DNA of 64,000 bases from SpSt-583 sp034434015 (GCA_034434015.1 DAOUAB010000024.1:62001-126000), one strand, 5' to 3'. Positions 24,000-33,970 are shown, numbered from the stretch's first letter. Notes: a model not told the origin generated them from the sequence alone. Program-made: numbers and translations.

Positions 24000-26399
24000 A
24001 TGCGCGATTGGTATCTGACCCAGGACGACCCCCTCGTCCTGCGCCTCGCCGCCGACGTCCGCCTGTCGCCCACCGATTACGCCGACGACCAGATCTGGGA
24101 GTTGAGCCTGGCCGGAGGCGAGCCGCCCGCCCTGGCCCTGCGCACCACCTATGGCCTGCGCGCCCGCGAAATGCGCCTCTTCCCGGTCCTGGCCGAGGGC
24201 GACCGCCGCGTCAACGATCCGGCGGACTTTGTCTTCACCCCGGCCGTGCGCGCCTTTTACCCGAATTACCTGCGGGTGACGTTCGAGCCCTTGAGCGCCA
24301 TCGCCGTCACCGCCCACTACTGGGCGCCGGACTCGCATTCGGTCGCCGGGCAGTTCACGTTCGTCAACCACGACCCGGAGGGCCGCACGCGCACGGTCCG
24401 GTTCACGCTGGCCGGGGCGCTCAAGCCTTTGGAGAACGCCCGGCCTCTGGGGCCGGCGCAGCTGGAGGAGCTGGCCGTGCTCAACGGGCGCTCCGGGAAT
24501 CTGGAGATCGTGGTCGCGCTGGATGGCGAGAGCGAGGCCGACGCCGCCCTCTTCCCTGGCCTCACCCGTGTGTTGGACCTGCCGCCGAATGTGCCGGTCT
24601 TTGTGCGCTGGGCGCAGGCGGCGCGCCCGCACGTAGCCGAAAGCCTGACCGCGCTGCGCTCCATCTTCACGCGCGAGTGGGAGGGCGAGTTCGCGCGCAT
24701 CGAGCTGCTCAACGCCGGCCTGCTGGAGATCGAGACCGGCGACCTCGATTGGGACGCGGCCTTCGCCTTCGCGCAGACCGTGGCTCTCCGTAGCTATCTC
24801 GGCTCCACGCCCCACCTGCCGTATCCGTCCTTCGTGTTCGCGCGCCACCCGGACCGCGGCTATTCGCTCAAGGGCGACGGCTCCGACCATGTCTGGCAGT
24901 GGGGCGGCCAGGCCGCCCTGGAAGCCTACGTCAATCTGCCCCAGGTCGTGTCGGCCGCGCCGGACCTGGCCAAGGGCGTCCTGCGCAACTGGCTGGCCGT
25001 GCAGGATGAGAAGGGCTTCATCGACTGGAAGCCCGGCCTGGGCGGACAGCGCAGCCGCGCGCTCTGTCTGCCGCTGCTGGCCTCCATCGGCTGGCGCCTC
25101 TATGAGCACACCGAGGACCGCGCCTTTCTGGAGGCCGTCTATCCGGGCCTGCGCCGTTTCCTGGACGTCTGGTTCACGCCGCGCCATGACCGGGACGAGG
25201 ACGGCGTGCCGGAATGGTCGCACACGCTCCAATCGGGTTTCGACGATCATCCCTCCTTCGCGCGCACCGCGCCCTGGGCGCAAGGCGCGGACATCACAGC
25301 CGTCGAGTCGCCCGACCTGGCCGCCTACCTGTTCCAGGAGTGCCGGTCCCTCAACCGCATCGCCGAGGCCCTCGGACAGCCGGCTGATCCGGCCCTGGCG
25401 CAGCGCGCGGCCCTCTTGAAATCCGCCCTGGACCAGATGTGGCGCGATGAGACGGCCAGCTATCACTACATGGATCGCGACTCGCACGCCGTGACGCCTG
25501 GCGAGGTGCTGGCGGAGGGGCGCGGCCACCTGGCCGTGGACCTCTCGCGCCGCTTTGCGCCGCCGGCCCGCCTGCGGGTGAAGGCCATTGGTCCGCGCGG
25601 GGCGCGGCCGGAGATGGGGGTGGCTCTGAGCGGGCGCGGCCGGCGCGGCCGGCATCGCGTGGAGACGCTCAAACGCTCGCACGTCGCCTGGTATTTCGGG
25701 GTGGGGACGGCGGTGAGCGAGAAGCTCTACAGCGAGATCGACCGGGTCGAGGTGACCGGCCTGACCGACGAGTTCGCGGTGACGGTCGCCACGGTGGACA
25801 CCACGCGCCAGGACCAGACGCTATTACTGCCGCTGTGGGCGGGCGTGCCCGACGCGGCGCGGGCCGAGGCCCTGGTGCGCCGGACGATCCTGGACCCCGA
25901 GCGTTACTGGCGGCCGTACGGGGCGCCGAAGTGCTCGGCCCAGGACCCGGCTTACAGACCCGACAACCGCGACGGCGCCGGCGGCGTCTGGCTGATGTGG
26001 AACACCCTGTTAGGAGAGGGCCTGATCGACTACGGCTACCGCGCCGAGGCGGCCGAATTGCTCGGGCGGCTGATGGCGGCCGTCCTCCACACCCTGCGGA
26101 CGGAGAAGTGTTTTCGCGAAGCCTATAACGCCGACCGGCCGGAAGGCCTGGGCGACAAAGACTATGTGTGGGGCGTGGCGCCGGTGGCGCTTTTCCTGCG
26201 CCTGCTGGGCGTGCGCCCGGTCTCGCCGCGGCGCGTTTGGGTGGAGGGCCGCAGCCCGTTCCCGTGGCCCGTGACGGTGCGCTGGAAGGGGCTGGAAGTG
26301 AGGAAGGACAGCGTCGCGACCACGCTCACGTTCCCCTCCGGTCGTGAAGTCGTCGTGTCCGAGCCGACGCCGCAGTGGGTGGAGGACGCCGACGTGTGA
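24000..26399 (+). CDS. GH63/mannosylglycerate hydrolase-like (alpha/alpha)6-barrel glycosidase
   Basis: A 799-residue cytoplasmic protein with no signal peptide. The N-terminal 240 residues are beta-rich. The rest resembles the alpha/alpha toroid of the GH63 and MGH1-like families: ALCLPLLASIGWRLYEHT near residue 356, DEDGVPEWSHTLQSGFDDHP near 399 and VWLMWNTLLGEGLIDYGY near 662. DxDG-EW and GFDD acidic clusters are candidate catalytic residues. A beta-domain of about 130 residues (about 510-610) is inserted in the toroid. The substrate is probably an alpha-glucoside or alpha-mannoside, perhaps a compatible solute; amylo-alpha-1,6-glucosidase is the main alternative. Confidence 0.78.
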   Translation: MRDWYLTQDDPLVLRLAADVRLSPTDYADDQIWELSLAGGEPPALALRTTYGLRAREMRLFPVLAEGDRRVNDPADFVFTPAVRAFYPNYLRVTFEPLSAIAVTAHYWAPDSHSVAGQFTFVNHDPEGRTRTVRFTLAGALKPLENARPLGPAQLEELAVLNGRSGNLEIVVALDGESEADAALFPGLTRVLDLPPNVPVFVRWAQAARPHVAESLTALRSIFTREWEGEFARIELLNAGLLEIETGDLDWDAAFAFAQTVALRSYLGSTPHLPYPSFVFARHPDRGYSLKGDGSDHVWQWGGQAALEAYVNLPQVVSAAPDLAKGVLRNWLAVQDEKGFIDWKPGLGGQRSRALCLPLLASIGWRLYEHTEDRAFLEAVYPGLRRFLDVWFTPRHDRDEDGVPEWSHTLQSGFDDHPSFARTAPWAQGADITAVESPDLAAYLFQECRSLNRIAEALGQPADPALAQRAALLKSALDQMWRDETASYHYMDRDSHAVTPGEVLAEGRGHLAVDLSRRFAPPARLRVKAIGPRGARPEMGVALSGRGRRGRHRVETLKRSHVAWYFGVGTAVSEKLYSEIDRVEVTGLTDEFAVTVATVDTTRQDQTLLLPLWAGVPDAARAEALVRRTILDPERYWRPYGAPKCSAQDPAYRPDNRDGAGGVWLMWNTLLGEGLIDYGYRAEAAELLGRLMAAVLHTLRTEKCFREAYNADRPEGLGDKDYVWGVAPVALFLRLLGVRPVSPRRVWVEGRSPFPWPVTVRWKGLEVRKDSVATTLTFPSGREVVVSEPTPQWVEDADV

Positions 26400-26424
26400 G
26401 GCGCACTGCCTCGCGCTCAGCGAG

Positions 26425-26829
26425 TCAATCGACGCCGATATCCGAGCCGCAATAGGGACACAGCCCCGGATCCCCGCCGCGCTGGGAGAGCGCGCGCGGC
26501 GGAGCGCCGCAGTTGGGGCAGAGGTCGGGCAGGCGCGTGGACCGGACGGGCGGGGCCGGCGGCCTGGGCGGCGGCGCGGCCTGAAAGGCGGGCGCCGGCG
26601 GGGGGGCGGGCGGAGGCGTTGCCGGGAAAGCCGGCGGAGGCGGGGGCGGCTCGGCGGCGCCCCATTCGCGCGCCAGCGCGCCGGCCACCATGCTCAGGCC
26701 GATGACGATGATGATGCCCGGCCACCACTTGCCGGTCAGGAACAGGATGCCCAGGCCGATCAGCCAGACGGCGCCCTGGACCTCGCCGGCGCGGGAATAG
26801 GAGCGGTCACGCTTATAACGCTTGGGCAT
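26425..26829 (-). CDS. Two-helix membrane protein with C-terminal zinc ribbon
   Basis: A 134-residue protein. The ATG at 26829 (MPKRYKRDRSYSRAGEV) has GAGGAG about eight bases upstream. Two adjacent hydrophobic helices lie at about residues 18-52 (VWLIGLGILFLTG; WPGIIIVIGLSMVAGALA), then a proline-rich linker and a C-terminal CPNC...CPYC zinc ribbon. It has the same design logic as the larger zinc-ribbon protein at 3180-5681, but with the ribbon at the other end. Function unknown. It is convergent with the glycosidase gene. Confidence 0.75.
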   Translation of the reverse strand: MPKRYKRDRSYSRAGEVQGAVWLIGLGILFLTGKWWPGIIIVIGLSMVAGALAREWGAAEPPPPPPAFPATPPPAPPPAPAFQAAPPPRPPAPPVRSTRLPDLCPNCGAPPRALSQRGGDPGLCPYCGSDIGVD

Positions 26830-26885
26830 CGCGGGTCTCCTCTGGTCAATACGCGCCCCGGCCGGCGGAGTTGCGCCCGCCGGCG

Positions 26886-28154
26886 CTACGTTAGCCGGCG
26901 CAGTTGTGGGAAAGCCACGAAGGCCGCCGCGGCGCTGAGCGCGCACGTGATCGCGCCGGCCAGCAGCGTGTTCGGCGCCCCCCACCATTCCGCCAGCGTG
27001 CCGAACAGGAGCGAGCCGGCGGGCGCCATACCGACCACGGCCCACAGATAGGCGCTCATGACGCGCCCCCGCAGTTCATCCGGCACGTTCAGTTGCAGCA
27101 GGGTGTTGGTCGTCGCCAGGTGATGGATCATGCCCCAGCCGGTGAAGGCCAGCGCCGCCAGGCTCAGCGGCACCACCCGTGAGAGCGCGGCCCCGGCCAG
27201 CCCGCCGGCGAACACGAACATCGCCGCCGTCAGCAGCCGGCCCTTGGGCCGGTAGTTGCCGAGCGCCGTCAGCGAGAGCGCGCCGACCAGCGCGCCCAGG
27301 CCGATGAACGAGACCAGCAGCCCATAGCCGTCGGCGCCCAGGCCGAGCACGTCGCGCGCCATCACGGGCAGCAGCGTCGTCGCCGGGAAGCCGAACAGGC
27401 TGGGCACGGCCGCCACCAGCACCAGAGCCAGCACCGACCGGTGGCGCGTGATGTAGCCCAGGCCCTCTTTCAGGTCGGCCAGCGGGCGCAGCCGGCCCGG
27501 CCGGGGCGTGAACGGCGGCAGCCGCATCAGGGCCAGGCCCGCGATCACGGCCAGGAAACTCAGCCCGTTGAAGAAGAACGCCGCCGCCTCGCCCACCTGG
27601 GCGACGAGCAGGCCGGCCACCGCCGGCCCGACCAGGCGCGCGCCGTTGAACATCGACGAGTTCAGGGCGATGGCGTTCATCAGGTCATCTTTGCCGACCA
27701 TTTCGATCGTGAACGCCTGGCGCGCCGGCATGTCGAACGTGTTCACCAGCCCGAGCAGCGTCGTCAGCGCCAGGACGTGCCCGTACTGCACCTGCCCGGC
27801 GGCGGTGAGCGCCGCCAGCGCCAGCGCCAGCGTCAGCATGCCGAGCTGCAAGCCGATCAGGAAACGGCGCTTGTCCACCCGGTCCACGACCACGCCCGCG
27901 AACAGCGAGAGCAGCATCGCGGGCAGCGAATTCATGAACATCACCGTCCCCAGCGCCAGCGGCGAGCCGGTGAGCCGGTACACCAGCCATTGCTGGGCTG
28001 TTGATTGCATCCAGGTTCCGGTCAACGAGATCAGTTGCCCAAACCAGTACAGGCGGTAGTTGCGGTGATTGAAGGCGCGCAGGGCATCCGGCAGATACCA
28101 CTCGCGCCCGCCCAGGCGCAGGAAGGGGGTGACGTGGGGGAGGGGTTCGCGCAT
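26886..28154 (-). CDS. MFS transporter, EntS/MFS_3-like
   Basis: A 422-residue protein with about twelve transmembrane helices. The N-terminal block ALRAFNHRNYRLYWFGQLIS, then GTWMQSTAQQWLVYRLTGSP, is typical of the MFS_3 (enterobactin exporter EntS-like) family, as are VVVDRVDKRRF and ATTNTLLQLNVPDELRGRVM. These export siderophores or drugs. No siderophore genes are nearby, so the substrate is open. It starts about 60 bp after the AMMECR1 gene on the same strand. Confidence 0.88.
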   Translation of the reverse strand: MREPLPHVTPFLRLGGREWYLPDALRAFNHRNYRLYWFGQLISLTGTWMQSTAQQWLVYRLTGSPLALGTVMFMNSLPAMLLSLFAGVVVDRVDKRRFLIGLQLGMLTLALALAALTAAGQVQYGHVLALTTLLGLVNTFDMPARQAFTIEMVGKDDLMNAIALNSSMFNGARLVGPAVAGLLVAQVGEAAAFFFNGLSFLAVIAGLALMRLPPFTPRPGRLRPLADLKEGLGYITRHRSVLALVLVAAVPSLFGFPATTLLPVMARDVLGLGADGYGLLVSFIGLGALVGALSLTALGNYRPKGRLLTAAMFVFAGGLAGAALSRVVPLSLAALAFTGWGMIHHLATTNTLLQLNVPDELRGRVMSAYLWAVVGMAPAGSLLFGTLAEWWGAPNTLLAGAITCALSAAAAFVAFPQLRRLT

Positions 28155-28212
28155 GCGAAGGCAGAAGGCTCAATGCACAGGGCGCGTTTCGGCGGTGTGC
28201 ATTCAGACAGTC

Positions 28213-28794
28213 CTACTCCTTGAGCTCTGGCTCGGTGAACTTCTCGACCTGGTAGACGCTGACGTCCAGTTTCGTCCGCCGCCAGGTATCGGGCGGCAGC
28301 CCCATCTTCTCGCACAGCATCGACAGGAACTGCGCCGGGTCCGGCACGCGCTCCCACACCTGCGGCAGAAAAGTGGCCCGGCGGTGGCCCAGCGCAAGCG
28401 TCACTCCGTCCACACACGGGCGCAGACGCGTGAGCAGCTCATCCGGGGTTTCGTAGGGCAGCGGTTGCGGCTCCGTCAGCACCGACACCTCGACCTCCAG
28501 CATCGGCATCTCGTCCAGCGCCACCGGCTCGAAGCGGTAGTCCTGGGTGGCCGCCTGGACGGCGTGCCGCTGGACGTCTTCGTAGAGCGGCCAGCGCGCC
28601 TCCAGGCCGCCGATGCAGCCGCGCAGTTCGCCGTCACGCCGCAGCGTGACGAAGCTGGCCGCCGGCCGCCGCAGCGGGTCGGGCAGGCTCGCGGCGTCCA
28701 CGGCCGGCAGCGGCCGGCCCTGCACGGCGGCCCGGATCGCGTCGCGTGCTATATGCAGCAGCCGGCGCCTTTCCTCGGGAGCGAGCGTGGACAT
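28213..28794 (-). CDS. amrA: AMMECR1-domain protein (AmmeMemoRadiSam system protein A)
   Basis: A 193-residue protein matching the AMMECR1 family. The conserved six-residue core LRGCIG is present near residue 58, preceded by SFVTLRRDGE; the C-terminal block FLPQVWERVPDPAQFLSMLC then EKMGLPPDTW is also typical. In bacteria AMMECR1 often occurs with a Memo-like protein and a radical SAM enzyme; neither is next to it here. The biochemical function is unknown. A TATGAT element lies nine bases upstream of the ATG. Confidence 0.9.
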   Translation of the reverse strand: MSTLAPEERRRLLHIARDAIRAAVQGRPLPAVDAASLPDPLRRPAASFVTLRRDGELRGCIGGLEARWPLYEDVQRHAVQAATQDYRFEPVALDEMPMLEVEVSVLTEPQPLPYETPDELLTRLRPCVDGVTLALGHRRATFLPQVWERVPDPAQFLSMLCEKMGLPPDTWRRTKLDVSVYQVEKFTEPELKE

Positions 28795-28803
28795 CCTGCC
28801 GTC

Positions 28804-28809
28804 ATCATA
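28804..28809 (-). promoter_or_regulatory. -10 element TATGAT for the AMMECR1 gene
   Basis: TATGAT on the minus strand, nine bases before the ATG at 28794. Transcription would start within a few bases of the start codon. No -35 is obvious. Confidence 0.4.
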
Positions 28810-29017
28810 GGTCCGCCGCTAGGGGGCGTCAAGGCCGCGGCCGGCGAAGGCGCCTCCGCCGAGGCGGGTCATTTTTCGGCGCGCCGACCCTTCGGCGGGT
28901 TTGGCGAAGCCGAGCCTGTCGAGGGCGCGCCCGCGTCGAAGCAGCCGGCCAAAAAGCGCGCATGCACCCGCCGGCGAGGCCGCCCAGCGGCAGGCGTACT
29001 CTGGCGTGGCGCAACGA

Positions 29018-29026
29018 TGCTACAAT
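29018..29026 (+). promoter_or_regulatory. Extended -10 promoter (TGC-TACAAT) for the nSTAND gene
   Basis: TACAAT at 29021-29026 preceded by TGC. Transcription would start near 29033, about 11 bases before the ATG at 29044. The upstream 28795-29010 stretch holds only GC-rich degenerate repeats. Confidence 0.55.
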
Positions 29027-29043
29027 CCCCGCAGCCTGCTATC

Positions 29044-32000
29044 ATGCCAGCCGACCCTGTATTGCAACGCGCCGCCGAGTTGCTCGCGCTCAGCGACGAC
29101 GAGCTCCTGATCAAAGGCGCCGCCGCCGGCCTCGTCGAGCGCCTGCTGGCCGCGCGCCGCCGCCGCGCCGAGCTTGAGCAGGCCCAGACCCCGCGCGCCG
29201 ACCCGCGCTGGCAGGCTCTGCATCAGGAGGTCGAGGCGCTCCAGGGGCTCCTGGCGCTGGAACTGCCCGCGCCGCCCACCTCCGCTGCGCCCTCGGCCGC
29301 CCCCGCCGCGCCGGCCATCGCCCTGGCCGGCCAGGACATCACCATCGGCGGCGACGTCGTCGGCCGCGACAAGATCATCACCAATATCCAGACCATCGTC
29401 GAGCGCGCCCTCACCGCCGCCGAGCAGGCCGAGCAGGAGAAATCGCTCGAAGCCCGCTACCTGGCGCAGGGCGTCACGGCCTTCGTCCGGCGTCTGCAGG
29501 CCCAGGCCGGCGAGACCGCCGACACCGAGACCGGCAGCCCGTACAAGGGCCTGCTCGAGTACCGGCTGAGCGACGCCGAAATCTTCTTCGGCCGGGACAG
29601 CGCCCTGCGCGAGCTGCTGAAGTGCCTGGCCTCCGGCCCGCTGACCGTGCTGCAATCCGAGTCCGGCGCCGGCAAGACCTCGTTGCTGCAAGCCGGCCTC
29701 TCGGCCCGCCTGATCGCCCTCGGCCACCTGCCCGTCTATCTGCGGCCCTACAACGCCGACCCGGCGCTCGTCCTCAAGCGCGCCTTTCTCTCCGATCCCG
29801 GCGTCGCGCCGCTGCTGGCCACCGCCCCGCTGCGCGATTTCCTGCGCCAGGTCGGCGAGGTGCTGGGCCCGGCGGCCACGCTCTACATCCTGCTCGACCA
29901 GTTCGAGGAGTTTTTCACGCAACGGGCGGTGGTGGAGCAGGCCGAGTTCGTGCGCGAGCTGGCCGAATGCCTGGACGATGCCAGCCTGAACGTGCGCTGG
30001 CTGCTGGCCCTGCGGACCGAGTACTTCGGCCACCTGGCCGGCTTCCGCCCCCGCCTCCGCAACCCGTTCGAGAACAACTTCCGCCTGGCCCGCCTGAGCC
30101 GCGACGAGGCGCGCATGGTCATCACCGCGCCCGCCGCGCGGCGCGGCGTGACCTTCGAGCCGGGCCTGGTCGAGACGCTGCTGGACGACCTGGGCAGGCA
30201 CGAGATCGCGCCGCCGCAGATGCAGTTGGTGTGCGCCACCCTGTACGATGAACTGGACGAAGGCGAGACCGTCATTGGACGCGCGCTGTATGAGCGTTTG
30301 GGCGGCGCGGCCGGCATCCTACGCGGACACCTCGAACGCGTCCTCAGCCGCGAGCTGCCGCGCGAGCAGCGCGCCGCCGCCCGCCGCCTGCTCGAGTCGT
30401 TAATCTCGTCCGAGCAGCGGCGCGTCCTCCGCACCCACGCCGAGCTGGCGGCCGAGCTCTCCGCGCGCGGCGTCACCGCGCAGACCTTGGACGTGATCCT
30501 CAACCAGTTGATCGACAACCGGCTGGTGCGTGTCCAGGACGGCGACGACGGGCCGGTCTACGAGCTGGCGCACGATTACCTGCTGGGCGAGATCAACCTG
30601 GACCCGGACGTGCAGGCGCGCAAGGCCGCGCAGGAACTGCTCGAGCAGGAGCTGCGCGCCTACCGGCGCTTCCAGACCCTGATCAGCGCCGAACGGCTGG
30701 CCGCCATCGAGCCCTACCGCGCGGACCTGACGCTCACGCCCGAGGCCGAACAGCTGCTGGCTTTGAGCCAGGCCGAGGCCCGGCGCGAGCAAGTGGAAGA
30801 GGCCGAGCGTCGGCGGAAAGAGTTGGAGGACGCGCGCCGGCTGGCCGAGGAGACCGAAGCCCGCCGGCAGGCCGAAGCCGCCCGCGCCCGCGAGGCCGAA
30901 GCCGCCGCCCAACGGACGCGCCGCCTCAACCGCCTCATCGCCGGAGTCGGCCTGACGGCCGTGTTGGCGGCGGTGGTGGCCGTGTTCTTCCTGTTCGACG
31001 CCAACGCCAGCCGCGACGCCGCCGCCCGCAGCGCCGCGACCGCGCAGGCCGCCAACACCCAGTCGGCGCAAAACCTCGCCACCGCTGAAGCCGCTCGCGC
31101 GGTAGCGGTTACCCAGCAGGCCGCGGCCGAGGCCGCGCGCGCGCAGGCCATCGCCGAGGGGGAGCGGGCCGAACAGGAGGCCCACCGCGCGCTGACCGCC
31201 CTTTCCGGCCAGGTCGCGGCGCAGGCCGTGGCGGCCTCGAGGACGTCGCCGCCGCTGGGCGTCCTGCTCGCCCTCGAGGCGCTGAACATCACGGCGCAAT
31301 CCGGCGCGGCCCCGCTGCCGTCGGCCGAGGCGGCCCTGCGCCAGACGCTGCAAGGGCTGGGCGGGCGCGGGCTGGGCGCCGTCACCCAGATGAACGCCGC
31401 CGGCCGCTGGCTGGTCACCCGCGCCTCTGACGGCCAGGTCCGGCTGCACGATTTCGCCGCGCCCGATCCATTCCAGGCCGGCCGGTCCCTGGCGCAGACC
31501 AATCCGTTCACCGGACGCTCGCAGTTGTCCCCGGATGGGCGCTGGCTCCTGCTCAATGCGCCGGAGGGCGAGCGCGTCAACCTGTGGCCCCTGGACGGCG
31601 GCCCGCCCTCGGCCTCGCCGCACGCGCTGGATGCGCCGGGGTGTATGCAGGATTTTTCGGCCCCCTTCCGTTTCTCGCCGGACGGCCGCTGGCTGGTCTG
31701 TCGGGCGGTGACCGAGCTGCGCGTGTGGGACCTCTCCGCTGAGGACCCGTCCGCCGCCGGCCCGGCGACGGCGCCCGCCACGCCGCCGGCCTCGCTGCCG
31801 TCCGACCTCCTCAATCACATAGAGGTCGGGCCGCGCTGGCTGGCCGTGGACGACGATGGCGTCGCGACCGTGTGGGACATCGAATCGCTCTGGGCGGGGA
31901 CGCCGGTCTCGCTCACGGTGACGACCGGCGGATGGGTGGGCGAAGCGATCCGCTTCAGCCCGGACGGTCGCTGGCTGGCCGCGGGCGATCCGTTCACGCC

Positions 32001-33963
32001 GACCGTGCGCGTGTGGGACCTGGCCGCTTTGGCCGCCGCCGATGCCGCGTCGGCCCAGCCGTCGTTGCAACTGGCCACCTTCGCCGACCGGCTCGACTTC
32101 AGCGCCGACGGCCGCTGGCTGATTACGGCCTCAGGCTCGGACACGATGGCCTGGGATATGACGCAGCCGGACCCATCGGCCGAACCGCGCGGGCTGGGGG
32201 GCGGGCAAAGCCTGCTCAGCCCGGATCGGCGCTGGGCGCTCGTCAATCGCGGGTCCGAACTGCTGCTGTGGGACCTGGATACCGCCCTCGACGGCGAGCC
32301 GGCCGTCCTCGTCATCTCAGAAGCTACGGCCGGCCTGCGGCGCCCCGCTCCCGGCAAGCCGGGCCTGGCCCGCCCGGCCAGCCTCGTCGTGCTGGGGGAG
32401 ACGGCCAGCTTCCAGGTCGACGGGGACGGTCGCTGGGTGATCGTCTTTGGCCCGGACGCCGTCGCCGATGGCGGCTTCCTCTTGTGGGATTTGTGGACGG
32501 CGCCGACCCCCCTGGTGATGCGCGGCCACGAAAGCTTTGTGGCCGAGGCCTTCTTCAGCCCGGACGGCCGCTGGCTGGCGACCCACGGCGGCGACGGCGC
32601 AGGGCGCCTCTGGTCGCTGGAACCTTTCACAGAGTCCGCTTACCCCTACACACTGCCGGGCCGCGATGCGCAACTCAGCGCGGACGGCCGCTGGCTGGCG
32701 GCCCGCGAGGGCGGCGACGTGTTCGTCTGGGAGACGCCGACTCTCACTCAGACCCGGACGCCGTTGCGGATCGCACTGCCGGGAACGACGTTCACCCAAT
32801 GGCAGCTGAGCCCGGACGGCCCGTGGCTGCTGGTCGTCCCCGACGCCGGCCCGGCCCAACTCTGGCCGCTGTCCGCCGGCGCTGAGCCGGTGAGCCTCGC
32901 CTCCCTCGGCCAGGATGTCGCCGGGTTCAGCGTCAGCGCCGGCGGCCGCTGGCTGTACGTCGCTTCATTCGCGCCGCCCTTCGTCCGGCTCTGGGACCTG
33001 AACCGCCCGGATGAAGCGCCGCGCGATCTTCCCTTGCCGAACACGGACCTCCCGCCCGAAGCGGTCTTCTCGGCGGACGGACAGCGTTTCTTCGCCCTGG
33101 AGGCCGGGGCGGGAGACCTGGGCCGCGTGACCTGGCTCGACCTCGCCGCGCCGGACGCCGCCCCGCAAGTGTTTGAGAGCCCCGACCTGGCCTACGGCGC
33201 CGAGTTCAGCCCGGGCCGGCGCTGGCTGTTTGCAGGCGCCCTCACCACCACACCGCAGGTTTTCCGCCTGTGGGACCTGAACGCGCCCGCGCCGTTTGCG
33301 CGCCCGCTCCCGCTCTCCATCCGCCAGGAGGAGCTGGCGGCGCCCGGCGCCGTCATCACGCCCGATGACCGCTGGCTGGTCGTCGTGTTCGAGGATCAAT
33401 CGGTGGGGGCCTGGAACCTGGAAGACCCGGACGCCGAGCCGATCCGGTTTCCGGCCGTCGCCGCTCCCGACCCGGCGGTCATCATCACGGCGGATGGCCG
33501 TTTCCTGGTCCGGCGCGAGCGCGGCCAGATCAGCGTGTGGGACCTGAGCCGGACGGATTTCACGACGCCGACGCTGCGCGTGTCTATGGACCTGGAGCTT
33601 TCCTGGGGGATGAGCCTCCGCGTGAGCCCTGACCGGCGCTGGCTGGCCCTGGCCGAGACGGACCTGAGGGTGTATGAATTGACGCCCGCTCCGGAGGGCG
33701 CCTCCCTGGCCGCGCGCCAGTTGGCGTTGTCCGATCTCAACTTCGACCAGGCTTTTGCTTTCACCTCGGACGGCGCGGCGCTGGCGGGCCTCGACTGGCA
33801 GGGTCGGGCGCGCCTGTGGCCGCTGAAGCTTGAGGCCGTCATGGCCCTGGCCTGTCCGGCCGCCGGCCGCAACCTGACGGGCAGCGAGTGGGAGCGATAT
33901 TTCCCCGGCCAGGAATATCGCCGGACCTGCGCGCTGTGGCCGGCAGACGACGTGATTCCCTGA
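29044..33963 (+). CDS. nSTAND NTPase with transmembrane helix and WD40 propellers
   Basis: A 1639-residue STAND-type protein. Residues 1-80 are helical; ITIGGDVVGRDKIITN near 98 is a short beta element common in bacterial STAND proteins. The NTPase starts about 160 (GSPYKGLLEYRLSDAEIFFG) with Walker A SESGAGKTS (Lys211; Ser replaces the first Gly of the loop) and Walker B LYILLDQFEEFF (Asp285). A charged coiled coil (about 580-630) leads into one transmembrane helix (about 635-655) and a second Ala/Gln coiled coil. From about 780 to 1600 there are roughly seventeen WD40-like units built on SPDGRWL, enough for two or more propellers. ATG at 29017 is in frame but lies inside the -10. Role: probably membrane-spanning signal sensing; no effector domain is recognised. 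Confidence 0.85.
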   Translation: MPADPVLQRAAELLALSDDELLIKGAAAGLVERLLAARRRRAELEQAQTPRADPRWQALHQEVEALQGLLALELPAPPTSAAPSAAPAAPAIALAGQDITIGGDVVGRDKIITNIQTIVERALTAAEQAEQEKSLEARYLAQGVTAFVRRLQAQAGETADTETGSPYKGLLEYRLSDAEIFFGRDSALRELLKCLASGPLTVLQSESGAGKTSLLQAGLSARLIALGHLPVYLRPYNADPALVLKRAFLSDPGVAPLLATAPLRDFLRQVGEVLGPAATLYILLDQFEEFFTQRAVVEQAEFVRELAECLDDASLNVRWLLALRTEYFGHLAGFRPRLRNPFENNFRLARLSRDEARMVITAPAARRGVTFEPGLVETLLDDLGRHEIAPPQMQLVCATLYDELDEGETVIGRALYERLGGAAGILRGHLERVLSRELPREQRAAARRLLESLISSEQRRVLRTHAELAAELSARGVTAQTLDVILNQLIDNRLVRVQDGDDGPVYELAHDYLLGEINLDPDVQARKAAQELLEQELRAYRRFQTLISAERLAAIEPYRADLTLTPEAEQLLALSQAEARREQVEEAERRRKELEDARRLAEETEARRQAEAARAREAEAAAQRTRRLNRLIAGVGLTAVLAAVVAVFFLFDANASRDAAARSAATAQAANTQSAQNLATAEAARAVAVTQQAAAEAARAQAIAEGERAEQEAHRALTALSGQVAAQAVAASRTSPPLGVLLALEALNITAQSGAAPLPSAEAALRQTLQGLGGRGLGAVTQMNAAGRWLVTRASDGQVRLHDFAAPDPFQAGRSLAQTNPFTGRSQLSPDGRWLLLNAPEGERVNLWPLDGGPPSASPHALDAPGCMQDFSAPFRFSPDGRWLVCRAVTELRVWDLSAEDPSAAGPATAPATPPASLPSDLLNHIEVGPRWLAVDDDGVATVWDIESLWAGTPVSLTVTTGGWVGEAIRFSPDGRWLAAGDPFTPTVRVWDLAALAAADAASAQPSLQLATFADRLDFSADGRWLITASGSDTMAWDMTQPDPSAEPRGLGGGQSLLSPDRRWALVNRGSELLLWDLDTALDGEPAVLVISEATAGLRRPAPGKPGLARPASLVVLGETASFQVDGDGRWVIVFGPDAVADGGFLLWDLWTAPTPLVMRGHESFVAEAFFSPDGRWLATHGGDGAGRLWSLEPFTESAYPYTLPGRDAQLSADGRWLAAREGGDVFVWETPTLTQTRTPLRIALPGTTFTQWQLSPDGPWLLVVPDAGPAQLWPLSAGAEPVSLASLGQDVAGFSVSAGGRWLYVASFAPPFVRLWDLNRPDEAPRDLPLPNTDLPPEAVFSADGQRFFALEAGAGDLGRVTWLDLAAPDAAPQVFESPDLAYGAEFSPGRRWLFAGALTTTPQVFRLWDLNAPAPFARPLPLSIRQEELAAPGAVITPDDRWLVVVFEDQSVGAWNLEDPDAEPIRFPAVAAPDPAVIITADGRFLVRRERGQISVWDLSRTDFTTPTLRVSMDLELSWGMSLRVSPDRRWLALAETDLRVYELTPAPEGASLAARQLALSDLNFDQAFAFTSDGAALAGLDWQGRARLWPLKLEAVMALACPAAGRNLTGSEWERYFPGQEYRRTCALWPADDVIP

Positions 33964-33970
33964 GGTCTCG

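Noticed and set aside
28795..29010. GC-rich inverted-looking sequence between AMMECR1 and the nSTAND gene
   Set aside because: Short degenerate palindromes around CCGCCGAGGCGG and GAGCCTGTCGAGGG are present but no clear stem with a U-tract or repeat partner long enough to call.
28069..29043. An N-terminal extension of the nSTAND protein
   Set aside because: It is antisense to the AMMECR1 gene and precedes the -10 element at 29021.
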